This document shows positions 14,601-20,847 of a DNA stretch of 64,000 bases, in pieces. The number at the start of each line of letters is the position of its first letter. Within the stretch, counting starts at the first letter, position 1. Origin of the DNA: Brevibacillus formosus (GTDB lineage: Bacteria; Bacillota; Bacilli; Brevibacillales; Brevibacillaceae); NCBI RefSeq assembly GCF_003013405.1, contig NZ_PXZL01000009.1, positions 1 through 64,000 of the forward strand, written 5' to 3'. Under the pieces are notes generated by a model that did no database searches, had not been told where the DNA came from, and worked only from the letters and a program-made list of their open reading frames with translations. Both the position numbers and the translations under genes were made by a program.

Positions 14601-17600
14601 GAGACACAGCTACGCAAGCTGGACGGAATCTTGGAAGCAGTTGTCATCGCGCGAGAGGATCACAGACAAGAAAAGTATTTATGCGCGTACATGGTCGCAG
14701 AACATGAGATCGACACAGCACAAATACGTAAGGAATTGCTGAAAGAATTGCCTCAAGCGATGATTCCATCGTATTTCGTAACGCTTGAAGCGCTGCCGCT
14801 TACCGCAAATGGGAAAATCGACAGACGTTCCTTGCCGGCGCCAGATGTATCCATGCTTAGAACAACGGAGTACGTAGCACCTCGTACGGAATTGGAAGCA
14901 CAATTGGCTCGCGTATGGGAGCAAGTGCTGAATGTGGAGCAAGTAGGGGTTCTGGATGATTTCTTTGCAATTGGCGGTCATTCCCTGCGTGCGATGAGTG
15001 TGATTTCGAGCATGCATAACGAATATCAAGTCGATATTCCACTTCGTGCTTTGTTCGAAAAACCGACGATTCAGCAATTGGCTGCACACATCGAAGAGAC
15101 AGCAAGAGGATATGTCATTTCGATTCAACCAGCACCTGGGCAAGAGTATTATCCTGTTTCATCTGCTCAAAAGCGCATGTATATTCTCCATCAGTTCGAG
15201 GGAGTCGGCATCAGCTACAATATGCCTTCCACTATGCTGATCGAAGGAAAGCTGGAACCGGAACGATTAGAGACAGCGTTCAAGCAGCTGATTGCGCGAC
15301 ATGAAAGTCTTCGTACCTCTTTTGCCGTTGTAAATGGAGAACCTGTTCAGAAGATTCACGAGGAAGTTTCTTTTGAGCTTTCGTATACAACGATTACAGA
15401 AGACCAGGTACATGGGGTTCTTTCATCCCTTGTTCAGCCATTCGATCTGGGGGTAGCGCCGTTGCTTCGCGTCCGTCTCTTGCATATTGGAGAAGATCGT
15501 CATGTGCTCTTTACCGACATGCATCATAGCATTTCCGACGGTGTATCCTCCGGCATTCTCCTGTCTGACTTGGTGAAGCTGTACCAAGGGGATGTTTTGC
15601 CAGAGCTGCGAATCCAGTACAAAGACTTCTCCGTATGGCAACAGGAGCTTTTCCGATCCGATGCCTTCAACAAGCAAGAAGAGTACTGGGCTCAAGTGTT
15701 TGCAGACGACATTCCAGTGCTGAACCTGCAAACGGATTTCACCCGACCAAGCATTCAAAATTTTGCAGGGGATCAGTATGCCATCGGAACTGGTAAACAA
15801 CTCATGGAAGGCTTGAAACAGCTGGCTCGAGAAACGGGAACGACACTGTACATGGTGCTCCTCGCGACGTACAACGTACTGCTTTCCAAGTATTCCGGGC
15901 AAGAGGACATCATCGTGGGCACACCGATTACAGGCAGATCCCATGCTGATCTGGAACCAATCGTCGGTATGTTTGTCAACACATTGGCGATGAGAAACAA
16001 GCCGCATGCCGGGAAAACCTTCTCCGAATTGTTGCTGGAGGTCAAGCAGAATGCATTGGATGCTTACGCTCATCAGGATTATCCGTTTGAGGAGCTGGTG
16101 GAAAAACTGGACATTCCGCGAGACTTAAGCAGAAATCCGCTCTTCGACACGATGTTTACTGTGCAAAACACCACGGATGAATCTATCGAATTGCGCGGCT
16201 TGACACTCGCTCCGTTCATGACTGATCAGGCTGGCAACCATTCCAAATTTGATTTAACGGTGATTGCCACAGAAGAGCGTGAAGAGATTCGCATAGGTGT
16301 GGAGTACAGCACAAGCTTGTTTACAAGAGAGACAATTCAACGATTAAGCAACCACTTCATGGCTATTGCCCAAATCGTTGTGCAAAATCCGAATATCCGC
16401 TTGAGTGAAATCGACATGCTCTCGACGGATGAGAAGCAGCAAATTTTCGAGAAGTTCAATGATACAGCTGTTGACTATGTACAAGACAAAACGCTGTATC
16501 AATTATTCGAAGAGCAAGTCGCGAAGACGCCAAATCAGGAAGCCATTCTCTTTAACGGTCAGTCACTGACTTACAGCGAGCTCAATGAGCGGGCCAACAG
16601 ACTGGCAAGAGTTCTGCGCACCAAGGGAGTCGGATCTGATCGTCTGGTAGCAGTCATGGCGGAGCGTTCACCAGAGATGATCATTGGCATCCTCGGTATT
16701 TTAAAGGCAGGCGGAGCGTATGTACCAATCGACCCAGCGTATCCACAAGAACGCATCCAGTACCTGCTTGCGGACAGCAACGCAGCACTGCTTCTCTGCC
16801 AATCTCATTTGTCAGAACTATTGTCTCGCGTGTCGAGCGGGCTTGACTGGCTTGATCTGAACGCAGAGCTTGATGTGGAGATGGATGGCTCCAATCTCTC
16901 ATCACTCAATCAACCGACCGATCTCGCCTATGTGATCTATACATCGGGTACGACCGGTAAGCCGAAGGGCGTCATGATTCCGCACCAGGGAATCGTTAAT
17001 TGCTTGCAGTGGAGAAGAGATGAGTATGGATTCAGACCGGGAGACAAGGCGTTGCAGGTATTCTCTTTTGCCTTCGATGGATTTGTAGCCAGCTTGTTCG
17101 CTCCGCTTCTCGGAGGTGCTACTTGCGTCTTGCCGAGAGAGGAAGAAGCCAAAGATCCGGTAGCGCTGAAAAAGCTGATTGCCCAGGCGGGAGTTACACA
17201 TTATTACGGTGTACCGAGTCTGTTCCAGGCGATTCTGGATTGCTCGACTGCTGCCGACTTCTCTCCTCTGCGTTGCGTAACATTGGGAGGCGAGAAACTG
17301 CCTCCGCAGCTTGTGCAAAAAACGAAAGAAAAGCATCCAGCAATCGAGATCAACAATGAATACGGTCCGACCGAAAACAGCGTTGTCACCACCATCTCTC
17401 GTTCGATTGAAGCAGGGCAGGATATCACGATTGGACGACCGCTAGCCAATGTACAGGTTTATATCGTAGATACGCAACATCAGTTGCAACCGATCGGCGT
17501 AGTGGGAGAGCTATGCATCGGCGGACCTGGACTTGCAAGAGGTTATTTGAATAAACCGGAGCTCACACAAGAAAAGTTCGTTCCGAATCCGTTTGTGCCA

Positions 17601-18980
17601 GGGGAGCTCATGTATAAAACGGGTGACTTGGTGAAATGGCGGACAGATGGCACGATCGATTACATCGGCCGGGCTGATGAACAGGTGAAGGTGAGAGGTT
17701 ACCGCATCGAGATCGGGGAAATCGAGAGCACGATACTCGCTTACGATGGCATCGATCAAGCAGTGGTGGTTGTGCAAGAGGATGACGTAACGGCCGGACA
17801 GTATCTTTGCGCTTATTTCGTCCCAGCAGCAGAGATATCCGTTTCCGAGTTGAGAAGGCATCTGGCGAAGGAACTGCCTGCTTACATGGTTCCAAGCTAT
17901 TTCGTTCAGTTGGAGCAACTTCCACTCTCGGCCAATGGAAAAGTGGATCGCAAAGCGTTGCCGAAGCCAAAGCCATCGGATGCGGCCACTCGTGAGTTCG
18001 TGGCACCAAGGACTGCGACCGAACATCAATTGGCTGCCATCTGGCAGGAAGTTTTGGGGATAGACCCGATCGGCATCACTGACCATTTCTTTGAACTGGG
18101 TGGACATTCATTGAAAGCAACGCTGTTGGTTGCAAAGGTGTATGAGTACATGCAGATTGAACTGCCGTTGAACCTCATCTTCCAGCATCCAACGATTGAG
18201 AAGGTAGCGGATTTCATCACGCACAAGAACTTTGAAGGCAATTCCGCTGGTGCCATTCTCTTAAATGAAGAGGCGGCGAGAAAGGTATTCTGCTTTACGC
18301 CGATTGGAGCCCAAAGTGTCTATTACAAGAAGCTTGCTGACGAAATCAAGGGCGTCTCCCTGCATAGCTTTGATTTCATCGAAGAAGACAATCGACTTGA
18401 GCAGTACATCAAGGCCATCGTGGCGATTGATCCAAAAGGACCTTATACGCTCATGGGATATTCCTCGGGAGGCAATCTGGCTTTTGAAGTCGCAAAAGAA
18501 CTGGAGAACCAAGGATATGTCGTGACCGACCTCATCTTGTTCGATTCGTACTGGAAAGACAAGGTGATGGAGAGGACTTTGGCGGAAACGGAAAGTGACA
18601 TTGCCCAGTTATTTGCCGAAATCGGAGAGAACATCGAGATGTTCAACATGACGCAAGAAGACTTCAATTTGTACGCTGCCAATGAATTCGTCAAGCAAAG
18701 CTTCATTCGGAAAACGGTCAACTACGTGATGTACCACAATCAACTGATCAATACGGGTGCAACGAACGCAGCGATCCATCTCATTCAATCAGAGCTGGAA
18801 TCGGGCGAGGAAGATTTAGTCGCAGTCAAATGGAATGAAGCCGCTTGGACACAGGCTACGAAACGACTGATGACGTACGAAGGGTACGGAATTCACTCCA
18901 GAATGTTGGGAGGAAATTACGTGTCGATGAATGCCTCTATCCTCCGAGACATCCTGCAAGAGCTGTTCATTCTGAAATAA
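3..18980 (+). CDS. tycC: Tyrocidine synthetase 3 (TycC), six-module NRPS with thioesterase, 5'-truncated by window edge
   Basis: Multimodular nonribosomal peptide synthetase adding the last six residues of a cyclic decapeptide and releasing it by cyclisation. The frame is open from base 3 without a start codon, giving 6325 visible residues; TycC is about 6490 residues, so roughly 160 residues (the front of the first condensation domain, including its HHxxxDG motif) lie upstream. Visible order is (C)-A-T, five C-A-T modules, then TE. There is no epimerisation domain, so all six residues should be L. Nine-residue pocket codes read from the A domains are DLTKIGEVG (Asn), DAWQFGLID (Gln), DGLTTGEVV (atypical, Tyr position), DAFWIGGTF (Val), DVGEIGSID (Orn) and DGAYTGEVV (Leu). 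This is the Asn-Gln-Tyr-Val-Orn-Leu order of tyrocidine. Streptocidin shares this half and cannot be excluded; loloatin, which has Asp at the second position, is unlikely. tycD to tycF follow on the same strand. Confidence 0.95.
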   Translation, partial: AALYKGEPIPREATKPYSEYIKWLDKQNKEEALTYWENYLEGFDHQADFPKKKHVAEDRAYLHIDSHFTISPEKTQQLMQIANQNQATMSSVVQSLWGILASKYKNSDDIVFGSVVSGRPPQIQGIESMVGLFINTIPTRIQTNGQQSFSELLKTVQKQALSSAAYDFAPLYEIQSKTQLKQELIDHLVTFENYPDNSLKHMEDSLGFQFTVENGEEQTSYDFNVVVAIAPWNELYVKLSYNAAVYEQAFVDRVEGHLKTVIDQVIHNPDVLLQDIGIITDEEKQQLLVAYNDTAAEYPRDKMIFELIAEQAGQTPNKIAAVCGDESLTYQELCERSNKLARALRERGITQGSIVSIMAEHSLELIVAILGVLQSGGAYLPIDPEYPIERIQYLLEDSQTTILLTQSQLQEKIEFKGDILYLDNPSLYEGDSTNLVTECTPDDLAYMIYTSGSTGNPKGAMITHQGLVNYIWWANKVYVEGEAVDFPLYSSISFDLTVTSIFTPLISGNTIYVYRGADKVQVILDIIQDNKVGIIKLTPTHLKLIEEIDGWKSSIRRFIVGGENLPTQLAKRIYENFGQNVKIFNEYGPTETVVGCMIYLYDPEKPIQESVPIGVPADNVQLYLLDSSMQPIPVGSIGEMYISGDGVAKGYFNRPELTQEKFIDNPFRPGTKMYRTGDLAKWLPDGHMEYLGRIDHQVKIRGHRIEMGEIEKRLTQHEWIKEAVVIAEKDDSGQNVLYAYMVSEQELTVSELREYLGSTLPSYMIPSFFVRLEEIPLTANGKVERKKLPKPDGAVVTGTAYVAPQNETETKLAEIWQQVLGVSRVGVHDHFFDLGGHSLKAMTVIFQVSKALEVDLPVKALFENPTVAELAAFISKSGKSKYTAIQPVEVKEFYPVSSAQKRMYILQQFEGSGISYNISGAMLLEGKLDYDRFASTVQRLAERHEALRTSFHRIDGEPVQKVHDEVEIPILMLKSTEDKAEQIMRDFVRPFDLGIAPLIRTGLVQLGKDRHLFLLDMHHIISDGVSSQILLSEFAKSYQGEALQPLPLQYKDFAAWQNELFQTDVYKKQELHWLNTFADEIPLLNLPTDYSRPTIQSFEGDLVLFDTGKELTERLRQVATDTGTTLYMVLLAAYYVLLSKYSGQEDIIVGTPVAGRSHADVENIMGIFVNTLAMRNQPACDKTFTQFLQEVKQNALAAYDNQDYPFEELVEKLAIQRDISRNPLFDTMFSLENANQQSLQIEQLTAAPYELFNKISKFDLALNASESQSDIQFQFVFGTKLFKKETIQRMAHHYLEILRTIPAQPNAKLAEIDMMTEAEKRALILNVNDTFVERSADQVLHQLFEEQVVLTPDQIAVAYNGYTLTYRQLNARANQVARLLRSKGTQPDTLIGIMVDRSIGMVVSMLAVLKAGGAYTPIDPTYPPERIQYMLSDSKAPILLTQRHLKETVEYAGEIIDVDDEAIYAGDDTNLDNVNGRDDLAYVIYTSGSTGNPKGVMIAHQAICNHMLWMKNAFPLRTEDAVLQKTPFSFDASVWEFYLPLITGGRLVLAKPDGHRDIEYMTRIIREEKITTLQMVPSLLDLIMTEPGWSSCTSLQRVFCGGEALTPALVSRFYQTQTAQLINLYGPTESTIDATYWICPRLPEYGVIPIGKPIDNVRLYVVNASNQLQPIGVPGELCIAGDGLARGYWNREELTAASFIDNPFEPGSRMYRTGDMVRYLACGNVEYLGRIDHQVKIRGHRIELGEIEARLLQHEWVKTAIVLARPDEKGQNNLYAYIVSDREIKTADLRAYMASHLPAYMVPSYFVYLEKLPLTANGKVDRKALPQPEGAISSEAVFVAPRNEVEATLADIWQSVLGVNPIGVHDHFFELGGHSLKAMNVISLIHRTLQVDVPLKTLFESPTIADLSAYIATAGKGKYTTIEPVQKQEYYSLSSAQKRMFILRQMEGAGISYNMPGLLYIDGKLDTERLQQALKSLVRRHESLRTSFHSMKGETVQRVHEDVELAISLMESTEGELKQIVEQFIQPFDLEKAPLMRAGLVKLAPERHLFMLDFHHIVVDGVSIGILVQELAQLYHGEELPELNIQYKDYAHWQNQWFETEEFAAQEAYWIDAFAGEIPVLNLATDYPRPSVKSFEGERLVFGSGALLKKELNRLAQGTGATLYMVLLAAYNVLLSKYSGQEDIIVGAPTAGRSHAETDSIIGMFVNTLALRNEPVGAKTFLSFLAEVKNNTLKAFENQDYPLDELIDKLNIQRDLSRNPLFDTVFILQNMDQKPFEMEQLTFTPYMAEVNQAKFDLSLEAYEEDEEIIFSLDYCTKLFTRETIEKIAAHFIRILHAVIEQQTITLSEITMLSDEEKHRLLVEFNQTHTEYPQNKTLHELFEEQVDKTPLVAAVEIGDKQMSYRELNERANQLAVTLRERGVKANEFVGIMANRSVEMVVGIMAILKAGGAYVPIDPEYPEDRVAYMLEDSEARLVLTQKHLGAKLASSVRVECLYLEEEKNYSPNRSNLEPIQSASDLAYVIYTSGTTGKPKGVMIEHRSIVNSVLWKKEEYQFSVQDRNLVPLSFAFDGFVLSFFTPILSGSTAVLAKDEEAKDPVSLRKLIAAARCTQMTCVPSLFQAILECGSAADISSLQTVTLGGEKVSAQLVEKSNQQNPQLVIANEYGPTESSVVATWQRISQLDSTITIGRPIANTSIYIVDKFHQLQPIGVIGEICIGGHGLARGYWNKPELTAEKFVSHPYLEGERMYKTGDLGKWLPDGTIEFIGRLDEQVKIRGYRIEIGEIESVMLSFEKLTSAVVIVHEDQQGQTSLAAYFTAEEKLEVSNLWTYLAQSLPSYMIPAYLIQLDHLPLTPNGKIDRKALPKPEGRPVTGAEYVAPTSPVESRLVEIWEQVLGLSEIGVLDNFFQIGGHSLKAMSLAAQIHREYQVELPLRVLFATPTIQALAQYIETSGKDTHIPIQPVPEQAYYPVSSAQKRMFVLRQFEGTGTVYNMPSVMFIEGDLDHARFETAIQGLVKRHESFRTSFHTVNGEPVQRVHETVELDVSYEDLTEDQVEQTIESFVQAFDLEKAPLLRVGLFRLGEKRHLFLMDMHHIISDGVSVGIIMEEFSKLYRNEYLPELTVQYKDFAVWQTDLFQTDIYTKHENYWLKSFAGDIPVLNLPSDYSRPLVQSFEGDCITFQTDKTLMDDLYKLAHENQTTLFMVLLAAYNVLLSKYSGQEDIVVGTPIAGRSHADVEKVLGMFVNTLALRNYPEGTKSFQAFLEDVKQNTLQAYAHQDYPFEALVEKLEIQRDLSRNPLFDTMFILQNLDKKAYELDGLKFEAYSGDGQQGNAKFDLTLEAHEDETGIHFGLVYSTKLFQRDTMERMAGHFLQVLRGVIADQTAALHEINLLDEEEKHLVTVAFNNTFAAYPRESTIQELFEEQVERTPEHTAVVMNEQMLTYRELNQKANQIASALRRLEVGRDSVVGLLADRSLEMITGIMGIIKAGGAYLGIDPEHPGERISYMLEDGGVKVVLVQRHLLHLVEEGLIPIVLEDESLEQEDDSNLTNFNDAKDLAYVMYTSGSTGKPKGVMVEHRNVTRLVKNTNYVQVREEDRMIQTGAIGFDAMTFEIFGALLHGAGLFLVSKDVLLDAEKLGSFLRENRITTMWLTSPLFNQLSQDNPAMFEGLRALIVGGEALSPRHINKVNSTHPALEIWNGYGPTENTTFSTCYLIEKEFEDNIPIGKPITNSTAYIVDRYNQPQPIGVPGELCVGGDGVARGYLNKPELTAEKFVPNPFVSGENMYRTGDLARWKADGTIEYLGRIDQQVKIRGYRIELGEIESVLTNLEKVKEAVVTVMDDTNGQKALCAYFVPEEELDAAELREAISKELPSYMVPSFYVQMDKLPLTANGKVNRRALPEPSGDRVQSSTYVAPQNATEQKLAEIWQEVLGIHPIGIHDNFFELGGHSLKAMNVITQVHRAFQVELPLKALFESPTIHELAAYITASEIEQFETIQPVEQADFYPVSFAQKRMYILHEFEGSGISYNVPNVLIIDGQLDYKRFEHAIRTLVKRHESLRTSFHSKNGEPVQRVHEDVTLLIGISEATEDQVEQRIQELVQPFDLEVAPLFRVHLLKLGAERHLFFMDMHHIISDGVSLAVIAKEFASLYEEKQLPDMRIQYKDFAAWQTKLSQSERFQKQEDYWTNVFAGEIPLLNLPNDFPRPTVQSFEGDTVAIGTGKHLLAELRQLAANTGSTLFMVLLAAYNVLLSKYAGQEEIVVGTPIAGRSHADVERIVGMFVNTLALKNVAGGSLTFREFLGDVKQNALQAFEHQDYPFEHLVDKLQVRRDLSRNPLFDTMFSLGLSDSSAFEIAGLNMSAYPVDGKIAKFDIALDAMEQQDELLVQFNYCTKLFTKESIDRMATHYVNLLQTIIANPDRKLAEINVLSKDEMEQMLHDFNATKAAYPTNKTFQELFEEQVEKTPNQVAVIFEDEQLTYRELNEKANQLARVLRQMGVKPESNVGIMVDRSLHMVVGTLGILKAGGAYVPIDPDYPLERQAFILEDSDAKLFLTLQKMNTQLAFPYETLYLDEEGLYQGEASNLEPVALPEHAAYIIYTSGTTGKPKGVVIEHRSYANVAFAWQDEYHLDTFPVRLLQMASFAFDVSTGDFARALLTGGQLVICPNEVKMDPASLYEIIKRYEITIFEATPALIMPLMHYIYENKLDISQMKLLILGADSCPAEDFKTLLARFSQTMRIVNSYGVTEACIDSSYYEETDVSSIRSGTVPIGKPLPNMQMYVMDQQLNLQPVGVVGELCIGGAGVARGYLNRPELTQEKFVPNPFAPGELLYRTGDLAKWRADGNVEFLGRNDHQVKIRGVRIELGEIETQLRKLDGILEAVVIAREDHRQEKYLCAYMVAEHEIDTAQIRKELLKELPQAMIPSYFVTLEALPLTANGKIDRRSLPAPDVSMLRTTEYVAPRTELEAQLARVWEQVLNVEQVGVLDDFFAIGGHSLRAMSVISSMHNEYQVDIPLRALFEKPTIQQLAAHIEETARGYVISIQPAPGQEYYPVSSAQKRMYILHQFEGVGISYNMPSTMLIEGKLEPERLETAFKQLIARHESLRTSFAVVNGEPVQKIHEEVSFELSYTTITEDQVHGVLSSLVQPFDLGVAPLLRVRLLHIGEDRHVLFTDMHHSISDGVSSGILLSDLVKLYQGDVLPELRIQYKDFSVWQQELFRSDAFNKQEEYWAQVFADDIPVLNLQTDFTRPSIQNFAGDQYAIGTGKQLMEGLKQLARETGTTLYMVLLATYNVLLSKYSGQEDIIVGTPITGRSHADLEPIVGMFVNTLAMRNKPHAGKTFSELLLEVKQNALDAYAHQDYPFEELVEKLDIPRDLSRNPLFDTMFTVQNTTDESIELRGLTLAPFMTDQAGNHSKFDLTVIATEEREEIRIGVEYSTSLFTRETIQRLSNHFMAIAQIVVQNPNIRLSEIDMLSTDEKQQIFEKFNDTAVDYVQDKTLYQLFEEQVAKTPNQEAILFNGQSLTYSELNERANRLARVLRTKGVGSDRLVAVMAERSPEMIIGILGILKAGGAYVPIDPAYPQERIQYLLADSNAALLLCQSHLSELLSRVSSGLDWLDLNAELDVEMDGSNLSSLNQPTDLAYVIYTSGTTGKPKGVMIPHQGIVNCLQWRRDEYGFRPGDKALQVFSFAFDGFVASLFAPLLGGATCVLPREEEAKDPVALKKLIAQAGVTHYYGVPSLFQAILDCSTAADFSPLRCVTLGGEKLPPQLVQKTKEKHPAIEINNEYGPTENSVVTTISRSIEAGQDITIGRPLANVQVYIVDTQHQLQPIGVVGELCIGGPGLARGYLNKPELTQEKFVPNPFVPGELMYKTGDLVKWRTDGTIDYIGRADEQVKVRGYRIEIGEIESTILAYDGIDQAVVVVQEDDVTAGQYLCAYFVPAAEISVSELRRHLAKELPAYMVPSYFVQLEQLPLSANGKVDRKALPKPKPSDAATREFVAPRTATEHQLAAIWQEVLGIDPIGITDHFFELGGHSLKATLLVAKVYEYMQIELPLNLIFQHPTIEKVADFITHKNFEGNSAGAILLNEEAARKVFCFTPIGAQSVYYKKLADEIKGVSLHSFDFIEEDNRLEQYIKAIVAIDPKGPYTLMGYSSGGNLAFEVAKELENQGYVVTDLILFDSYWKDKVMERTLAETESDIAQLFAEIGENIEMFNMTQEDFNLYAANEFVKQSFIRKTVNYVMYHNQLINTGATNAAIHLIQSELESGEEDLVAVKWNEAAWTQATKRLMTYEGYGIHSRMLGGNYVSMNASILRDILQELFILK
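2650..5740 (+). other. TycC module 2: C, A (Gln), T
   Basis: The condensation motif HHIISDG lies at 3054-3074 and is intact. The adenylation domain spans about 4020-5480, with core FDASVWEFY near 4595. Its pocket code DAWQFGLID is the known Gln signature. This separates the product from loloatins, which have Asp here. The carrier serine in LGGHSLKAM is at 5625-5627. Confidence 0.92.
5760..8860 (+). other. TycC module 3: C, A (atypical pocket, expected Tyr), T
   Basis: The condensation motif HHIVVDG is at 6165-6185. The adenylation domain is about 7130-8600. The core FDGFVLSFF, the TCVPSLF segment, the TLGGEK segment and NEYGPTESSVV give the code DGLTTGEVV. This does not match a Tyr, Phe or Trp code I know, and differs from the Leu pocket of module 6 at only two of nine positions. 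Position in the assembly line predicts Tyr, which tyrocidines replace by Trp or Phe in some congeners. The carrier serine is at 8739-8741. Confidence 0.85.
8870..11970 (+). other. TycC module 4: C, A (Val), T
   Basis: The condensation motif HHIISDG is at 9279-9299. The adenylation domain runs about 10240-11710. Core FDAMTFEIF, MWLTSPLF, LIVGGE and NGYGPTENTTF give DAFWIGGTF, the standard Val code. The carrier serine in LGGHSLKAM is at 11850-11852. Confidence 0.92.
11990..15100 (+). other. TycC module 5: C, A (Orn), T
   Basis: The condensation motif HHIISDG is at 12390-12410. The adenylation domain is about 13360-14840. Core FDVSTGDFA, IFEATPAL, LILGAD and NSYGVTEACID give DVGEIGSID, the published ornithine signature. 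The acidic Glu in the pocket fits a basic substrate. The carrier motif reads IGGHSLRAM with its serine at 14982-14984. Confidence 0.92.
15110..18240 (+). other. TycC module 6: C, A (Leu), T
   Basis: The condensation motif is HHSISDG at 15522-15542, a conservative variant with both His and the Asp kept. The adenylation domain spans about 16490-17960. Core FDGFVASLF, YYGVPSLF, TLGGEK and NEYGPTENSVV give DGAYTGEVV, a recognised Leu code. The carrier serine in LGGHSLKAT is at 18108-18110. Confidence 0.9.
18285..18980 (+). other. TycC C-terminal thioesterase (cyclase) domain
   Basis: About 230 residues after the last carrier domain form a type I thioesterase that releases the decapeptide by head-to-tail cyclisation. 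The nucleophile motif GYSSGG is present, with the active serine codon at 18462-18464. The gene ends with TAA at 18978-18980. Confidence 0.92.
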
Positions 18981-19000
18981 GATCGCGGCTTTGTGATGAT

Positions 19001-19029
19001 TCCCCTTGGGAACGCGTTTTCCAAGGGGA
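19001..19029 (+). other. Strong intercistronic stem-loop between tycC and tycD
   Basis: The arms TCCCCTTGG (19001-19009) and CCAAGGGGA (19021-19029) pair perfectly, and three more inner pairs (one G-U) close a loop of about five bases. No run of T follows, so it is not a classical terminator. It sits 20 bases after the tycC stop and 35 bases before the tycD start. Likely roles are mRNA stabilisation, processing or attenuation between the synthetase and exporter genes. Confidence 0.7.
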
Positions 19030-19063
19030 GTTCATCCAATACATCCTTGGAGAGGAGCAGCAA

Positions 19064-20845
19064 ATGATTTTTACCAAGCAAGCTCAGCACAGAAAGAAAG
19101 AGCCCGTGTTTGGCTGGGTACTCTCATATGTAAAGCCTTATCGAGGTTGGGTCTTGATCTGTATCATTGCCTCGCTCCTAGTGGCTGTGGCAGACATTTG
19201 GATGGGAATCCTGATCAAAACCATGGTCGAACATACGAACAACTTCGACAAGCTGGTCAGTATTGCCCTCATCATTTTTTGTCTGACCATTGTCGGCTTT
19301 CTCTCAAAATATTTCATCACATATTCAGCAGCTAGATTCAGTTCAAGTGCCATGAGAGATTTGAAAAACAGCATGGTTTCTCATCTTGAAAAAATCCCCA
19401 TGTCCACTATGGATAAATATCATTCCGGCGATCTCGTTTCGCGCTTAACAACGGATGCCCAAATCTTGCAAAGTTTTTTGCAAAAGCATTTTTTCCAGTT
19501 TTTTTATTTGCCAGTTGTTTTTGTCGGAGCTCTTGGACTATTGTTGACAATCAATTGGAAGTTAATTATCTTTAGCGTCGCAATCCTGCCTGTTGCTATT
19601 GCAATCACAGGATGGATGAGCAGACCGATTCAAAAATATTCGGAGCAAATGCAGGACCATCTGGGTCAAACGAACGCGATCGCGCAGGATACGCTCTCCG
19701 GGATTCACATGGTCAAAGCTTTTCAATTGGAAGGCGTCCTGTATCGTAAATACCATGCGGGTATGAAGCAGGTTTTGAAAAATGCGTTCCAGGCAGAGAA
19801 GAAGCGCGCGTGGATGACAGCACCAGGGATATTATTGTTTTCTTCCCCAATCCTGTTTTTTGTCGCTTATGGTGGGTACTTGATTCAGGTGGGAGAATTG
19901 GATCTGGGCAGCTTGGTCATTTTCAGCTATTTGCTTCACTTTATTATCGAACCACTTTCACTCGCCCCCGTGTTGTTTGCCCAAGTACAAGAGATTTCTG
20001 GTGCAGCAAAGCGGCTGCAAGAAATTTTTTCACAGCCAGTCGAACAAAATGATCAGCCTGCGATTCCTGTTGATCCACAAGCGATTCCTGTACAGTTTGA
20101 GAACGTTACGTTTGGCTACGAACAGGCAAGGATTCTTGATCATGTTAGCTTTACGCTATATCCGAACAAGACCGTTGCGTTAGTAGGGGCCAGCGGAAGT
20201 GGAAAGAGCACCATCATGAAATTGCTGTGCGGGTTTTATCAAATGGAACCAGGCAACGGAAGACTGAATGTTTTCGGGCATTCCATGTCGGATTGGAATA
20301 TGCCGGACATGCGGAGCTATCTTTCCATGGTTTCTCAGGAAACGACGCTATTCCCCGTGTCTATTGCAGAAAATATCTCATATGGACGCATTCATGCGAC
20401 ACAAGACGAGATCATCGCAGCGGCAAAAGCAGCCAATGCGCATGACTTCATCATGGAGCTGCCGCAAGGATATCAAACAAAAGTGGGGGAACGCGGCTCT
20501 CGTTTATCCGGAGGACAGAAACAGCGCCTCGCCATTGCCCGAGCGATTTTGAAGGACGCCCCGATTCTGCTGCTGGATGAACCAACGTCTGCTTTAGATA
20601 CAGAATCGGAAGCTTTGGTACAGGAAGCACTGGAAAATGTGATGAAAAATCGGACTGTTCTCGTCATTGCTCATCGACTGTCTACGATAAAAGACGCGGA
20701 TGAAGTGCTTGTTTTGGAGCAAGGACAAATTGTTGAACGAGGCACACACTATGATTTGCTTGCCCAAGGCGGCGTTTACACCAGATTGTATCAGAAACAG
20801 TTTGCCACAGAGATGCATAGCTCGCTGGCAGCAGGGGGGGTATAG
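19064..20845 (+). CDS. tycD: ABC transporter TycD (membrane domain fused to ATPase)
   Basis: Half-size ABC exporter of 593 residues, predicted to form a heterodimer with TycE for tyrocidine export or self-protection. An N-terminal six-helix membrane domain (about residues 20-310) is followed by an ATPase domain with Walker A GASGSGKST near residue 375, signature LSGGQKQR and Walker B LLDEPTSALD. An in-frame upstream ATG at 18845 would overlap the end of tycC. I chose 19064 because GGAGAGGAG lies just upstream and the protein then begins at a normal position before the first helix. tycE follows two bases after the stop. The order tycC-D-E matches the published tyrocidine operon. Confidence 0.92.
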   Translation: MIFTKQAQHRKKEPVFGWVLSYVKPYRGWVLICIIASLLVAVADIWMGILIKTMVEHTNNFDKLVSIALIIFCLTIVGFLSKYFITYSAARFSSSAMRDLKNSMVSHLEKIPMSTMDKYHSGDLVSRLTTDAQILQSFLQKHFFQFFYLPVVFVGALGLLLTINWKLIIFSVAILPVAIAITGWMSRPIQKYSEQMQDHLGQTNAIAQDTLSGIHMVKAFQLEGVLYRKYHAGMKQVLKNAFQAEKKRAWMTAPGILLFSSPILFFVAYGGYLIQVGELDLGSLVIFSYLLHFIIEPLSLAPVLFAQVQEISGAAKRLQEIFSQPVEQNDQPAIPVDPQAIPVQFENVTFGYEQARILDHVSFTLYPNKTVALVGASGSGKSTIMKLLCGFYQMEPGNGRLNVFGHSMSDWNMPDMRSYLSMVSQETTLFPVSIAENISYGRIHATQDEIIAAAKAANAHDFIMELPQGYQTKVGERGSRLSGGQKQRLAIARAILKDAPILLLDEPTSALDTESEALVQEALENVMKNRTVLVIAHRLSTIKDADEVLVLEQGQIVERGTHYDLLAQGGVYTRLYQKQFATEMHSSLAAGGV

Positions 20846-20847
20846 GC

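Noticed and set aside
15423..16073. 216-residue minus-strand frame in tycC
   Set aside because: Antisense shadow of the module 6 condensation domain.
18845..19063. N-terminal extension of tycD
   Set aside because: It overlaps the thioesterase end of tycC in another frame, lacks a ribosome site, and would place 73 unrelated residues before a normal ABC exporter.
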